Assembly: GCA_913775725.1 (NCBI GenBank)
Contig: CAJYNG010000002.1
Coordinates: 1-64,000 of the forward strand
Reading direction: 5' to 3'
Length of the DNA stretch: 64,000 bases
Source of the DNA: an uncultured Stenotrophomonas sp.
GTDB lineage: Bacteria > Pseudomonadota > Gammaproteobacteria > Xanthomonadales > Xanthomonadaceae
The notes beneath the pieces are model-generated. The model did no database searches. It worked only from the letters and a program-made list of their open reading frames with translations, and was not told the DNA's origin. Every line of letters starts with the position of its first letter. Position 1 is the first letter of the stretch. Positions 32,410-41,729 of the stretch are shown here, piece by piece. Made by a program: the position numbers and the translations under genes.

Positions 32410-34013
32410 AGGCCTTCGCTGCGCTCTACCAGCGCCTGGATCGCAGCACCGCCACGCTGGACAAGCGTGCAGCGCTGGTCGACTACTTCCGCCAGGCGCG
32501 CGCGCACGATGCCGCATGGGCGCTGTACCTGCTCAGCGGTGGCAAGGTGGGCGGCGCACGGCGCAGGATCGCTGCCAGCGGCGAGTTGCGTGCCTGGATT
32601 GCCGAAGAATCCGGCTTGCCGCCCTGGTTGGTGGAAGACAGCTATGCGCAGGTGGGTGACCTCGCCGAAACGCTGACCCTGCTGCTGGATGATCCATCGC
32701 AGCCAGCTGCCGACCGCGCGTTGGCCGAATGGATCGAACAGCATCTGCTGGCGGTGGCCAATCAACCCGAGGCAGTGCGCCGTGCGGCGGTCGTCGCAGG
32801 CTGGCGGCAGCTGTGCAGCAGCGAACGCCTGGTGTTCAACAAGCTGCTGACCGGTGCCCTGCGCGTAGGCGTTTCGCAGCGGCTGGTACAGCAGGCGCTG
32901 GCCGAATGGTCCGGCCTGGACATCGCACGCATCGCCCAGCGCATGCTTGGCGAGTGGGTGCCTTCGCCCGGGCTGCTGGCTCAGCTGCTGTCGCCGGATG
33001 AGCTTCCGCTGGACCGTCAGCAGCCCTACCCGTTCTTCCTCGCTTCGCCACTGGAAGGCGAACCTGCCGAACGGCTCGGCCCGATCGATGACTGGCTGCT
33101 GGAATGGAAATGGGATGGCATCCGCCTGCAGCTGCTGCGCCGGCGTGGCGAGGTCGCTTTGTGGTCGCGTGGCGAAGAGCGGCTGGATGGCCGCTTCCCC
33201 GAAATCGAGCAGGCGGCGATGGCACTTCCCGATGGCTGCGTGCTGGACGGAGAGCTGCTGGCCTGGGACGAGGCCACCGGCCTGCCGCGTGCCTTCACCG
33301 CACTGCAGACCCGCATCCAGCGCCGCAAGCCCGGTGCGGCCGCCCTGCGCAACACGCCGGTGCGCGTGCTCGCCTATGACCTGCTTGAACTCGATGGCGC
33401 GGACCTGCGCGAACTTCCGTTGCAGCAGCGGCGCGCACAGCTCACCGAGGTCATCGGTGCGCTGGACGATGTGCGGATCCAGCTGTCGCCCGACGTTGAC
33501 GCCAACGATTGGCGGCGGGCAGCAGCGATGCGCGACGTTGCACGCGAACGCGGCGTGGAAGGTCTGATGCTGAAACGGCGGGTCTCGCCCTACCAGGCCG
33601 GGCGACGCCGCGGCGACTGGTGGAAATGGAAGGTCGATCCACTCACGATCGACGCGGTGCTGCTGTACGCACAGGCCGGCCATGGGCGGCGCAGCACGCT
33701 GTACACCGACTACACCTTCGGTGTCTGGGACGGCGACACGCTGGTGCCAGTGGCCAAGGCGTATTCGGGCTTGGACGACAAGGAGATCCTCGCACTCGAC
33801 CGCTGGATCCGCGCCAACACCCGCGAGCGCTTCGGGCCGGTGCGCAGCGTGCGCGCCGAACAGGTGTTCGAGCTGGGCTTCGAAGCGGTCAACCGCAGCA
33901 GCCGGCACAAGTCCGGCATCGCCGTGCGTTTTCCGCGCATCCTGCGCTGGCGCCACGACAAACCTGCCAACGAGGCCGATCAGCTGGCTACGCTGCAGGC
34001 GCTGGCGCGATGA
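32406..34013 (+). CDS. ATP-dependent DNA ligase
   Basis: This 535-residue protein seals nicks using ATP. Order: N-terminal DNA-binding domain (about 1-200), nucleotidyltransferase domain with motif I KWDGIR (Lys235 takes AMP), and motifs DGELLAWDE and GVEGLMLKRR. The OB-fold domain has WWKWKVDPLTIDAVLLYAQ. This is the stand-alone bacterial ligase of the ligase-associated repair operon, distinct from NAD-dependent LigA and from LigD of end-joining (no Ku gene nearby). Start and stop both overlap neighbours by four bases. Confidence 0.95.
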   Translation: MKAFAALYQRLDRSTATLDKRAALVDYFRQARAHDAAWALYLLSGGKVGGARRRIAASGELRAWIAEESGLPPWLVEDSYAQVGDLAETLTLLLDDPSQPAADRALAEWIEQHLLAVANQPEAVRRAAVVAGWRQLCSSERLVFNKLLTGALRVGVSQRLVQQALAEWSGLDIARIAQRMLGEWVPSPGLLAQLLSPDELPLDRQQPYPFFLASPLEGEPAERLGPIDDWLLEWKWDGIRLQLLRRRGEVALWSRGEERLDGRFPEIEQAAMALPDGCVLDGELLAWDEATGLPRAFTALQTRIQRRKPGAAALRNTPVRVLAYDLLELDGADLRELPLQQRRAQLTEVIGALDDVRIQLSPDVDANDWRRAAAMRDVARERGVEGLMLKRRVSPYQAGRRRGDWWKWKVDPLTIDAVLLYAQAGHGRRSTLYTDYTFGVWDGDTLVPVAKAYSGLDDKEILALDRWIRANTRERFGPVRSVRAEQVFELGFEAVNRSSRHKSGIAVRFPRILRWRHDKPANEADQLATLQALAR

Positions 34014-36469
34014 ACCGCAGCCAGGCGCTGCGCAGGCTGGAAGACTGGTTCGCCGCGCGTGGCTGGCGCTCACTGCCGTTCCAGCGTGCGATGTGGCGGC
34101 ATTACCTTGCCGGTGGTTCCGGGTTGCTGCACACGCCCACGGGCAGCGGCAAGACGCTGGCGATGTTCGGCGGCCCTCTGCTGCAGGCCATGATCGACCC
34201 ACCGCCGTCGCCCCGCCGCGCCACTGCGGTGCGCCCGCTGCAGGTGCTGTGGGTGACGCCCTTGCGCGCATTGGCAAGCGACACCGCGCGCGCACTGCAG
34301 GCCGTGGTCGATGGGTTGGGGCTGGGATGGCGGGTCGGTCTGCGCAGCGGTGACGCCAGCAACCGCGAACGACGACAGGCGCGCGAGGGCCGCATCGACG
34401 TACTGGTCACAACGCCGGAATCGCTGGCGCTGCTGTTGAGCTATCCGGATACGCTGCCGCGCATGCGCCAGCTGCGCTGCGTGGTAGTGGACGAATGGCA
34501 CGAGCTGCTGGGCAACAAGCGCGGCGTCCTGCTGCAGTTGAATCTGGCCGTGCTACGCGATGCCGCGCCTGCAGTGCAGCTGTGGGGGCTGTCGGCCACG
34601 CTGGGCAATCTGCAGGAGGCACGCGACGTGCTGCTGCCCGGGCAGCCGGATGCACCGATCGTGCAAGGTGTACGTCCGCGCGCAATCAGCGTGCGCAGCC
34701 TGCTGCCCGACCCCGGCGAACGTTTCCCCTGGGCGGGGCATCTGGGCCTGGCGCAACTGCCTCGCGTGCTGGGCGCGTTGATGCAGGCACGCAGCAGCCT
34801 GTTGTTCACCAATACGCGTGCGCAGGCGGAACTATGGCATCAGGCACTGGCCGCGGTCTGGCCCGAGGACCCGGACACGCTTGCGCTGCACCACGGCTCG
34901 CTGGATCCGGCACTACGCCAGCAGGTGGAAGACGGACTGCGCGCTGGCACGCTGCGCTGCGTGGTGGCCACCTCCAGCCTCGACCTCGGCGTGGACTTCC
35001 CCGAGGTTGAACAGGTACTGCAGCTGGGCAGCCCCAAGGGCGTGGCGCGCCTGCGCCAACGCGCCGGACGTGCACGCCACCGCCCGGGTGCCAGCGGCGC
35101 CATCCTGTGCGTGCCCAGCCATGCGCTGGAACTGGCCGAGTACGCCGCCGTGCGCCGTGCATTGGCCGGCGGCGTGGTCGAAGCACGCAGGCCGCCGACG
35201 CTGTCGCTGGATGTGCTGGCCCAGCATGCGGTCAGCCGCGCCCTGGCCGGTGGCTTCGACAGCGATGCGCTACTGGCGCAGGTGCGGCGCACCCACGCCT
35301 TCGCATCGCTCGGCGACGGCCCATGGCAGGCGGTACTGACCTTCATCGTGCAGGGCGGCCAGGCGCTGGCCCAGTACCCCGATTTCCACAAGGTCGTACG
35401 CGATGACGACGGCTACTACCGCATGCACGATCGCCGCCAGGCACTGCGCCATCGGTTGTCGATCGGCACCATCAGCAGCGATGGCAGCGTGCGCGTGCAG
35501 TTCCTGCGCGGTGGTGGCCTGGGCGCCGTGGAGGAGCAGTTCGCCAGCCGACTGCGCCGTGGTGATCGCTTCCAGTTTGCCGGGCGCCTGCTGGAACTGG
35601 TGCAGCTGCGCGACATGACCGCCTTCGTGCGGCTGGCACGAGGACGCGGTGCGGGTGTCGTGCCGCGATGGCAGGGAGGCCAGTTGCCGCTGTCGATGCC
35701 GCTCGGCCGCGAGCTGGAGTGGGTACTGTCCGGCGCCGACGACAGCGCCGAATCACGCTGGTTGTCACCGTTGCTGGCACTTCAGCAGCAGTTGTCGGCG
35801 CTTCCCGGCCCAGAACATCTGCTGATGGAAGAGGTGCGGCGCCGCGAAGGCCAGTTCCTGTTCGTCTACCCCTTTGCCGGCCGCCATGTGCACGAGGCGC
35901 TGGCCGCCTTGCTGGCACTGCGCTGTACCCGCCGACAGCGCAACAGCATCGGCTATGCGGTGAACGATCATGGCCTGGTGCTGGCACCGGCGCAGGCGAT
36001 CGATCTGGATGCGGCGCAATGGCGCGCATTGTTCACCACCGATCAGCTGCTGGACGATCTACGTGCTGCGGTGAATCTTGGCGAGCTGGCGCGGCGCCAG
36101 TTCCGTGGCATCGCACGCGTAGCGGGCCTGCTGGTCCCCAGCCTGCCCGGCGGCATGCCGCGATCGCTGCGCCAGCTGCAGGCCTCGGCGGGCCTGCTGT
36201 ATGACGTACTGCGCGAGCATGATCCCGACCATCTGCTGCTGGCCCTGGCCGAGCGCGAAGTACTGCACGACAGCCTGGACCTTCCCGGACTGCAGCAGGT
36301 ACTGGAACGGATCGGCACCCGGTCGCTGTCGGTGCAGCGCCCTTCATCACTCACGCCACTGGGCTTTCCATTGTGGGCAGAGCGGCTGCGCGGGCAATTC
36401 AGCAACGAAGACTGGCGCACCCGCGTGCAACGCGCGGCCCAGCAGCTGGAGCGCCGCCATGGCCGATGA
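34010..36469 (+). CDS. Ligase-associated DEXH-box helicase (Lhr-core)
   Basis: This 819-residue superfamily-2 helicase has Walker A TPTGSGKT at 42-49, DEWH at 161-164, SATLGN (motif III), and RQRAGRARHRPG (motif VI). A winged-helix and Lhr-type C-terminal region follows (GTISSDGSVRVQFLRGGGLG, FLFVYPFAGRHVHEAL). Lhr-core enzymes unwind DNA:RNA or DNA duplexes from the 3' side. It is cotranscribed with the ligase upstream and PdeM downstream, overlapping by 4 and 11 bases. Confidence 0.95.
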   Translation: MNRSQALRRLEDWFAARGWRSLPFQRAMWRHYLAGGSGLLHTPTGSGKTLAMFGGPLLQAMIDPPPSPRRATAVRPLQVLWVTPLRALASDTARALQAVVDGLGLGWRVGLRSGDASNRERRQAREGRIDVLVTTPESLALLLSYPDTLPRMRQLRCVVVDEWHELLGNKRGVLLQLNLAVLRDAAPAVQLWGLSATLGNLQEARDVLLPGQPDAPIVQGVRPRAISVRSLLPDPGERFPWAGHLGLAQLPRVLGALMQARSSLLFTNTRAQAELWHQALAAVWPEDPDTLALHHGSLDPALRQQVEDGLRAGTLRCVVATSSLDLGVDFPEVEQVLQLGSPKGVARLRQRAGRARHRPGASGAILCVPSHALELAEYAAVRRALAGGVVEARRPPTLSLDVLAQHAVSRALAGGFDSDALLAQVRRTHAFASLGDGPWQAVLTFIVQGGQALAQYPDFHKVVRDDDGYYRMHDRRQALRHRLSIGTISSDGSVRVQFLRGGGLGAVEEQFASRLRRGDRFQFAGRLLELVQLRDMTAFVRLARGRGAGVVPRWQGGQLPLSMPLGRELEWVLSGADDSAESRWLSPLLALQQQLSALPGPEHLLMEEVRRREGQFLFVYPFAGRHVHEALAALLALRCTRRQRNSIGYAVNDHGLVLAPAQAIDLDAAQWRALFTTDQLLDDLRAAVNLGELARRQFRGIARVAGLLVPSLPGGMPRSLRQLQASAGLLYDVLREHDPDHLLLALAEREVLHDSLDLPGLQQVLERIGTRSLSVQRPSSLTPLGFPLWAERLRGQFSNEDWRTRVQRAAQQLERRHGR

Positions 36470-37100
36470 ACTGCCGCTGCTGCTGGCCGGCGAGCCGCTG
36501 ATGCTGGTTGGCGCGCGGGCCATGCACTGGCCCGCGCGGCAGGCACTGCTGATCGCCGACCTGCACCTGGGCAAGGCCGATGTCTTCCGTCGTTCCGGCA
36601 TCGCGCTGCCCGCTGGCGGTACCCGCACGGACCTGCAGCGCCTGCAGTCACTGCTGGACACCTACACCTGCCGCGAACTCTGGATCCTGGGCGACATCCT
36701 GCATGGGCCGGCACATCGCGCCGCCTGGTACCAGCAATGGTTGGCATGGCGCGAGCGCAATGCCGCGCTGGACGTGCATGTACTGCGCGGCAATCACGAT
36801 CGGCAGCTGCCGCATGCGCAGCTGCAGGTACATATCCACGATGAGGTACGGCTGCAACCGTTCCTGCTTCGCCATGAGCCGATGCTCGACGCGGCATTGC
36901 ACGTGATCGCAGGTCATCTGCATCCGCAGATCACCTTGCCGCCGTTGCGGCGGCGCTTCCCCGCGTTCTGGCTGCGCGAGCGCATGACGATCCTGCCCGC
37001 ATTCTCCGCGTTCACCGCTGGAATCATGCCCGTACCTGCCCACAGCGAGCGGATGATCGCCTGTGTGGAGGACGGCCTGGTGGAACTGCCCGTACGGTGA
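36459..37100 (+). CDS. pdeM: Ligase-associated endonuclease PdeM (metallophosphoesterase)
   Basis: This 213-residue calcineurin-like phosphoesterase has the metal ligands in order: IADLHLGKAD, LGDILHG, RGNHDRQ and AGHLHPQ. Pdem of the Lhr-Pdem-Lig-Exr set is a manganese-dependent phosphodiesterase. It is the last gene of the operon. Its ATG lies 11 bases inside the helicase gene. A short hypothetical gene converges with it, ending two bases away. Confidence 0.92.
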   Translation: MADELPLLLAGEPLMLVGARAMHWPARQALLIADLHLGKADVFRRSGIALPAGGTRTDLQRLQSLLDTYTCRELWILGDILHGPAHRAAWYQQWLAWRERNAALDVHVLRGNHDRQLPHAQLQVHIHDEVRLQPFLLRHEPMLDAALHVIAGHLHPQITLPPLRRRFPAFWLRERMTILPAFSAFTAGIMPVPAHSERMIACVEDGLVELPVR

Positions 37101-37101
37101 A

Positions 37102-37371
37102 TCAGGCCGGGCGGACGCCCAGCGCCGGCATCAGGCGGAAATCAGGCGTGTCATCGTCACGTCGCCGCGGCAGGGCCTGGATGGCCACCAGCATTTCCTG
37201 CGCACAGGCCCGGATGCGTGCGTGGTGCTCGGGCGATGCATGACTGATCAGGCTGCCGACATGGAATTCGAATACGTCCTCCAGTACGTCGGGCTGGTCC
37301 TCGTGCAGCATCTGCAGCAGACCGCGCAGCTTGCAGATTTCCGATTCCAGCTCCTCGACCGCGAACAACAT
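37102..37371 (-). CDS. Hypothetical acidic protein
   Basis: This 89-residue protein begins MLFAVEELESEICKLRGLLQ, an amphipathic helix. HEDQPDVLEDVFEFHVGSLI follows, and the tail is basic. No family is recognised. The start is set at 37371 because GAGGAGG lies five bases upstream; the longer frame has an Arg-rich, unlikely N-terminus. It converges with pdeM at a two-base gap and has no other partner. Confidence 0.6.
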   Translation of the reverse strand: MLFAVEELESEICKLRGLLQMLHEDQPDVLEDVFEFHVGSLISHASPEHHARIRACAQEMLVAIQALPRRRDDDTPDFRLMPALGVRPA

Positions 37372-37551
37372 GGCGTCCTCCTCTTCAACATCAGCGGCAC
37401 ATCCGGGCCGCAGCAGGCCGCAACGGCGGCGCCACCCGGGCCACGCGCGATATTGATCACGGAAAGGAAAACGGGCGACGCGGCTGTCGCGTGCTCCCCT
37501 CTTCTCGCACATCCGCGGTGAGGCAACCGTTAATTCACGTGACGGCGGGCT

Positions 37552-38820
37552 TCACGCGCCGGCGGTTGCGGCGATGATGCGGGGCGGTTCGGTGGCAGTT
37601 GCCAATGCGTCAATGAAGGCCGGATCCAGTGCCAGCGAGCCGAACCAGCCATGCTGCGTGCCACTGAGCACCCGCAGCATGTGGCCACGACCACCAGGCA
37701 AGCGCCCCATCGGCCCGAGCAGTACATCACGCGCCTTTGCCCACGCATCGCGATCGGACTGGAACAACGGCGTCAGCCAGCGGCTCCAGCGCTGATACAC
37801 CGCCACATGCGCGCGTCGCTGCGCCTGGTAGGCCTGCAGCGCGACCGTGCTGCCGCCGTAGGTGCGCACCGCATCGCGCAGCGCCAGCGCATCCAGCAGC
37901 GCCATGTTCACGCCCTGCCCCAGCTGCGGGCTCATCGCATGCGCGGCATCTCCGGCCAGTACCATGCGGCCCTGATGCCAACGCGTCATCACTGCATCGC
38001 GATAGATCGCGCGCGCCATCTGGCCGGGGTCGCGCAGATGGGCGAAGCGCGCAGCGGCCTGCGGCCACAGCGTGTGCAGTTCCTCCAGCCAGGCGGGCAT
38101 GCCATCGCTCTGCCAACGCTCGAAGTCGGCACGTGGCAGGCTCCAGAAGAAGCTCAGGCGCGGCGTGTCATCACCGGGCCGCGTACCGACCGGCAGCAGC
38201 CCGATCATCTTGCGCGCAGCCACATAGCGTTGACGCAGCTCCTGCACGTGCGGCCAGTCCTCGGCCGGCAGCAGGCACCACAGCGCCCCCCACGGATACA
38301 CCCGGTCCAGCCCGGCACCACCGGCGATGGTGCCGCGCAGCGTTGATGCAGCGCCATCGGCGGCCACCACCAGATCGAACGGGCCGTGCATGCGGCCGTC
38401 GCTGTCGCGCAGGCGGCCCTGCTCGGCATCCACCGTCGCGATGCTGACGCCCGCATGCAACTGGCCTGCACCCGCGCGCGCTTCGTCCAGCAGCGAGAAC
38501 AAGGCCCCGCGCTGCATGCCCAGGCCGTGCAGGCGCGCATCCAGTCCGTCGTAGCGCATGTCCATCACCGCGCGCTCGCACGGCGTATCGCCATACAGGC
38601 GATGCACCGGCGCGGCATGTGTGCGCACTGAATCCAGCAGTCCCATCTGCCACAGGACCTGCAGGCCGCTGGGCTGCAACAGGAAGCCGGCGCCCACCGG
38701 CCCCGGCGTGGGCACGCGTTCGAAGATCTCCACCTCGTGGCCGTCACGGGTGAGCAGGATGGCCAATGCCTGGCCAGCGGTGCCGTAGCCGATCACGGCG
38801 ATGCGCAGTCGTTCCTTCAT
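37552..38820 (-). CDS. FAD-dependent monooxygenase (PHBH-type)
   Basis: This 422-residue flavoprotein hydroxylase-type enzyme has the ADP-binding GYGTAGQALAILLTRDGHEV close to the N-terminus. It has an internal substrate/FAD motif DLVVAADGAAS and the C-terminal FAD site LAGDAAHAMSPQLGQGVNMA. The substrate is unknown; such enzymes hydroxylate aromatic or ubiquinone-like compounds using NAD(P)H and oxygen. The start at 38820 is set by the conserved N-terminus KERLRIAVIGYG. It is a single gene. Confidence 0.9.
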   Translation of the reverse strand: MKERLRIAVIGYGTAGQALAILLTRDGHEVEIFERVPTPGPVGAGFLLQPSGLQVLWQMGLLDSVRTHAAPVHRLYGDTPCERAVMDMRYDGLDARLHGLGMQRGALFSLLDEARAGAGQLHAGVSIATVDAEQGRLRDSDGRMHGPFDLVVAADGAASTLRGTIAGGAGLDRVYPWGALWCLLPAEDWPHVQELRQRYVAARKMIGLLPVGTRPGDDTPRLSFFWSLPRADFERWQSDGMPAWLEELHTLWPQAAARFAHLRDPGQMARAIYRDAVMTRWHQGRMVLAGDAAHAMSPQLGQGVNMALLDALALRDAVRTYGGSTVALQAYQAQRRAHVAVYQRWSRWLTPLFQSDRDAWAKARDVLLGPMGRLPGGRGHMLRVLSGTQHGWFGSLALDPAFIDALATATEPPRIIAATAGA

Positions 38821-38873
38821 GGGCGCATTGTGCCCGAGGTGGGTTGCGAATGGAGAAGGGAAGCCGCGCACGG

Positions 38874-38894
38874 CATCCACGCATGGCGTGGATC
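38874..38894. repeat. SMAG-like palindrome
   Basis: ATCCACGCATGGCGTGGAT, without a clear GTAG foot, lies between the monooxygenase start and the cspA terminator. Confidence 0.6.
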
Positions 38895-38902
38895 CACTGC
38901 GC

Positions 38903-38931
38903 AAAAAAAAACCCCGCCGAAGCGGGGTTTT
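38903..38931 (-). terminator. Intrinsic terminator of the cold-shock gene
   Basis: Read on the minus strand, AACCCCGC-TTCG-GCGGGGTT is followed by a run of seven more T. It lies 20 bases after the cold-shock gene stop and is a strong intrinsic terminator. Confidence 0.93.
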
Positions 38932-38950
38932 CAACGCACTGTCGAGTGGA

Positions 38951-39157
38951 TCACTCGGCCGGCGTGATGTTCGAAGCCTGGGCACCCTTCGGGCCCTGGG
39001 TCACGTCATAGGTGACACGCTGGCCTTCCTGCAGGCTGCGGAAGCCCTTGGAGTTGATGGCGGAGAAGTGCGCGAACACGTCGGCGCTGCCATCCTCCGG
39101 CGAGATGAAGCCAAATCCCTTGGCGTCGTTGAACCACTTGACGGTACCGTTCGGCAT
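38951..39157 (-). CDS. Cold-shock protein (CspA family)
   Basis: This 68-residue single-stranded nucleic-acid-binding protein has RNP1 KGFGFI and RNP2 VFAHFSAI, starting [12 protein letters not shown]. It acts as an RNA chaperone. It is monocistronic with a strong terminator, as is usual for Csp genes. The start at 39157 is fixed by the family N-terminus. The 88 bases upstream, before the MTIP gene, hold no clear promoter but contain TTGCAT. Confidence 0.96.
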   Translation of the reverse strand: MPNGTVKWFNDAKGFGFISPEDGSADVFAHFSAINSKGFRSLQEGQRVTYDVTQGPKGAQASNITPAE

Positions 39158-39245
39158 GGTGATGCGAGACCTTATGCAATGAATGGGTGGTGTACGCTGA
39201 ACCCGCGCACAAGCTGAGTATGCAAAGCTTGCTCGGGGAAGACAA

Positions 39246-39992
39246 TCACCCCCGTGCCAATTCGCCCACCAGTTCCGGAAGTCCGTTGCTGGCCGCCTGC
39301 ACGTTGGCCAGCACTTCGGCCATCGTAATCTCCTCGCCATCACCACACCCGGCAGCCCAGTTGGCGATGATCGCCAGGCAGGCGTAGTCCAGCCCCAGCT
39401 CGCGTGCCAGCGCGGCTTCCGGCATGCCGGTCATGCCCACCAGGTCGCAGCCGTCGCGGCGCATACGGGCGATTTCGGCGATGGTTTCCAGGCGCGGGCC
39501 CTGCGTTGCGCCGTAGCAGCCACCGTCATGGACCGTGACGCCGGTCACTTTGGCCGCGGCCAGGATCTTGCTGCGCAACATCGGCGTGTACGGATGGCCG
39601 AAATCGACGTGGACCACGTCGGTGCCTTCTTCTTCACAGATCGTGCTGATGCGGCCCCAGGTGTAATCGATGATCTGGTCCGGGCAGGCCAGCACGCGCG
39701 GACCGAAGTTCTCGGTGATGCCACCCACCGTGTTCAACGCCAGGACGCGCTGCGCGCCCAGCTGCTGCAGCGCGGCGAGGTTGGCGCGGTAGTTGATCTT
39801 GTGCGGCGGCAGCGAATGGCCCTCGCCATGGCGCGCCAGGAACGCCACGCGATGGCCGAGCAGCGTACCGACGCGCACCGGGCCCGACGGACGGCCGAAG
39901 CGGGTGTCGACCTCGTGGGTCTGCACGTCGTCAAGCTTGGCCAGGTTGTAGACACCGGTACCGCCGATCACGGCCAGGGCGATCTGTTGCAT
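39246..39992 (-). CDS. S-methyl-5'-thioinosine phosphorylase (PNP/MTAP family)
   Basis: This 248-residue protein cleaves methylthioinosine to hypoxanthine and methylthioribose-1-phosphate, based on close similarity in plan to the Pseudomonas enzyme. Visible motifs: [10 protein letters not shown], phosphate-site [20 protein letters not shown], and [13 protein letters not shown] with [15 protein letters not shown]. It lies downstream of hpt, whose product could salvage the hypoxanthine released. The start at 39992 follows GGAG by eight bases; a GTG three codons earlier is possible. MTAP-type adenosine specificity is the main alternative. Confidence 0.88.
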   Translation of the reverse strand: MQQIALAVIGGTGVYNLAKLDDVQTHEVDTRFGRPSGPVRVGTLLGHRVAFLARHGEGHSLPPHKINYRANLAALQQLGAQRVLALNTVGGITENFGPRVLACPDQIIDYTWGRISTICEEEGTDVVHVDFGHPYTPMLRSKILAAAKVTGVTVHDGGCYGATQGPRLETIAEIARMRRDGCDLVGMTGMPEAALARELGLDYACLAIIANWAAGCGDGEEITMAEVLANVQAASNGLPELVGELARG

Positions 39993-40018
39993 TCGAAGCA
40001 CTCCATGAAAAGACGAAC

Positions 40019-40040
40019 GCCGGCACCCGAGGATGCCGGC
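40019..40040. promoter_or_regulatory. Hairpin between hpt and the phosphorylase gene
   Basis: GCCGGCA-CCCGAGGA-TGCCGGC is a seven-base-pair stem in the 82-base gap between the hpt stop and the phosphorylase start. It may serve as an mRNA stability or partial-termination element inside the nagZ-hpt-MTIP operon. Confidence 0.5.
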
Positions 40041-40074
40041 GGCAGAAGAAGACGCGCCGCGGGCGGCTGCGCCG

Positions 40075-40629
40075 TTATTCCTTCATCGCGTAGATGGCCG
40101 GCACGCAGCGCAGGGTTTCGTTGACGTCCATGCCGAAGCCGAACACGTAACGGTCCGGCAGTTCGATGCCGGCGTAGTCGGCAGTGACGTCCGGTAGTGC
40201 GCGGTCGTGCTTCTTCACCGTCATCGCGGCGATGCGCACGTCGGTCGCGCCCTGTTCCAGGCACCAGGTGCGCACGCCCTGCAGGGTGTAGCCCTCGTCC
40301 AGAATGTCGTCGACCAGCAGCACGCGGCGGCCGAACAGCGACGTGGCCGGCTTGTGCTTCCAGACCAGGTCGCCGCCGGTGGTTTCACCGCGGTAACGGG
40401 TGGCGTGCAGGTAATCGAACTGCACGTCCTGGCCGCGCGCGCCCAGTTCCAGCGCCAGCTGGCCGGCGAACGGCAGCGCGCCATGCATGATGGACAGGAA
40501 CAGCGGCACCTCGCCCTTGTAATCGCGCGCGATGGCGTCGGCGATACCAGCGATGGCCTTGTCGATGGTGGGGCGGTCGACCAGCAGGTCAGCCTGGGCC
40601 AGGGCCTGGGAAATGGTGAGGTTGGGCAT
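40075..40629 (-). CDS. hpt: Hypoxanthine-guanine phosphoribosyltransferase
   Basis: This 184-residue protein makes IMP/GMP from hypoxanthine/guanine and PRPP. The PRPP loop is VLLVDDILDEGYTL, preceded by SIMHGALPFAGQLALEL. Its ATG shares one base with the nagZ stop (TGATG), so translation is coupled. Together with the downstream phosphorylase it salvages purine from methylthioadenosine via inosine forms. Confidence 0.95.
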   Translation of the reverse strand: MPNLTISQALAQADLLVDRPTIDKAIAGIADAIARDYKGEVPLFLSIMHGALPFAGQLALELGARGQDVQFDYLHATRYRGETTGGDLVWKHKPATSLFGRRVLLVDDILDEGYTLQGVRTWCLEQGATDVRIAAMTVKKHDRALPDVTADYAGIELPDRYVFGFGMDVNETLRCVPAIYAMKE

Positions 40630-41636
40630 CAGACGGTTCTTCCAAGGGTTTCAAGCAGACGGGATTGGGTGTCGCCATGGCGGGCATCGGCCAGCAGGCC
40701 GTCCCAGCCAAGCGCGCCGCGGCCGAGCAGGCCCAACAGCGCAGCAGTATTGAGGGAACGCCCCTGCACCGCGTGCAGGGCTTCATCGACCAGTTCCGGG
40801 TGGCAGACCAGCACCACATCGCAGCCGGCATCCAGATGCGCGTGCACGCGCGCCGGCACGCCACCGGCACTGTGCGAGGCGGCCATGCCGATGTCATCGG
40901 AGAACACCACGCCGCGGAAGCCGAGCTCGCCGCGCAGAATGTCCTGGATCCAGCGCGGCGAATAGCCGGCCGGCTCGGGGGCCACCTGCGGGTAGATCAC
41001 GTGCGCCATCATCACCGCGTCGGCACCGGCGGCGATGCCGGCCTGGAAGGGCACGAGGTCCTGCGCGCGCAGCTCGTCCAGCGCGCGTGGATCGATCGCG
41101 GTATCCACATGGGTGTCTTCCAGCACGGTGCCGTGGCCAGGGAAATGCTTGAGCGTGGCGGCCATGCCAACCGCATGCATGCCGCGCACGTAGGCGGCAG
41201 TGAACGCGGCCACCACCTGCGGATCTTCACTGAAGGCGCGGTTGCCGATGGCGCGGTTGCCACGGCCCAGGTCGACCACCGGCGCGAAGCTCAGGTCCAG
41301 GCCGCTGGCGCGCACTTCGCTGGCCATCAGCCAGGCGTGTTGTTCGGCCAGGGCCAGCGCCTGCTGCGGATCGGTGGCGTACAGCGCCCCGATGTCCTGC
41401 AACGGCGGCAGCTCGCTGTAGCCCTCGCGGAAACGCTGCACGCGGCCGCCTTCCTGATCCACGCAGATCAGCTGCGGGCGCGGCGCGGCGGCGCGGATCG
41501 CCGCGCTCAGATCGGTCACCTGCTGGCGCGAGGCGAAGTTGCGCTTGAACAGCACCACTCCGGCCACGGCATCGTGCTGCAGCCAGTCACGTTCCTGGGC
41601 GGTCAGTTCGGTGCCGGCAACGCCGATCAGCAGCAT
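40629..41636 (-). CDS. nagZ: Beta-N-acetylhexosaminidase NagZ
   Basis: This 335-residue cytoplasmic glycoside hydrolase family 3 enzyme removes GlcNAc from anhydromuropeptides in peptidoglycan recycling. It shows VDQEGGRVQRF, KHFPGHGTVLEDTHVD (with the His-Asp catalytic loop), MMAHVIYPQ and the nucleophile Asp in FSDDIGM. The start at 41636 follows GGAG by seven bases. It overlaps hpt by one base. Loss of NagZ affects AmpC induction in related bacteria. Confidence 0.95.
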   Translation of the reverse strand: MLLIGVAGTELTAQERDWLQHDAVAGVVLFKRNFASRQQVTDLSAAIRAAAPRPQLICVDQEGGRVQRFREGYSELPPLQDIGALYATDPQQALALAEQHAWLMASEVRASGLDLSFAPVVDLGRGNRAIGNRAFSEDPQVVAAFTAAYVRGMHAVGMAATLKHFPGHGTVLEDTHVDTAIDPRALDELRAQDLVPFQAGIAAGADAVMMAHVIYPQVAPEPAGYSPRWIQDILRGELGFRGVVFSDDIGMAASHSAGGVPARVHAHLDAGCDVVLVCHPELVDEALHAVQGRSLNTAALLGLLGRGALGWDGLLADARHGDTQSRLLETLGRTV

Positions 41637-41729
41637 GGTCGATCTCCACAACACGCGCCCGCATGGCGCAGTGCCGCATTGTCGCAGAACCGGCCGACAG
41701 GCGCAGTGGTCAAGGCAAAAGGGAAGTGT

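Noticed and set aside
32406-34013. LigD-type non-homologous end-joining ligase
   Set aside because: There is no polymerase or LigD phosphoesterase domain and no ku gene; the neighbours define the ligase-associated repair operon instead.
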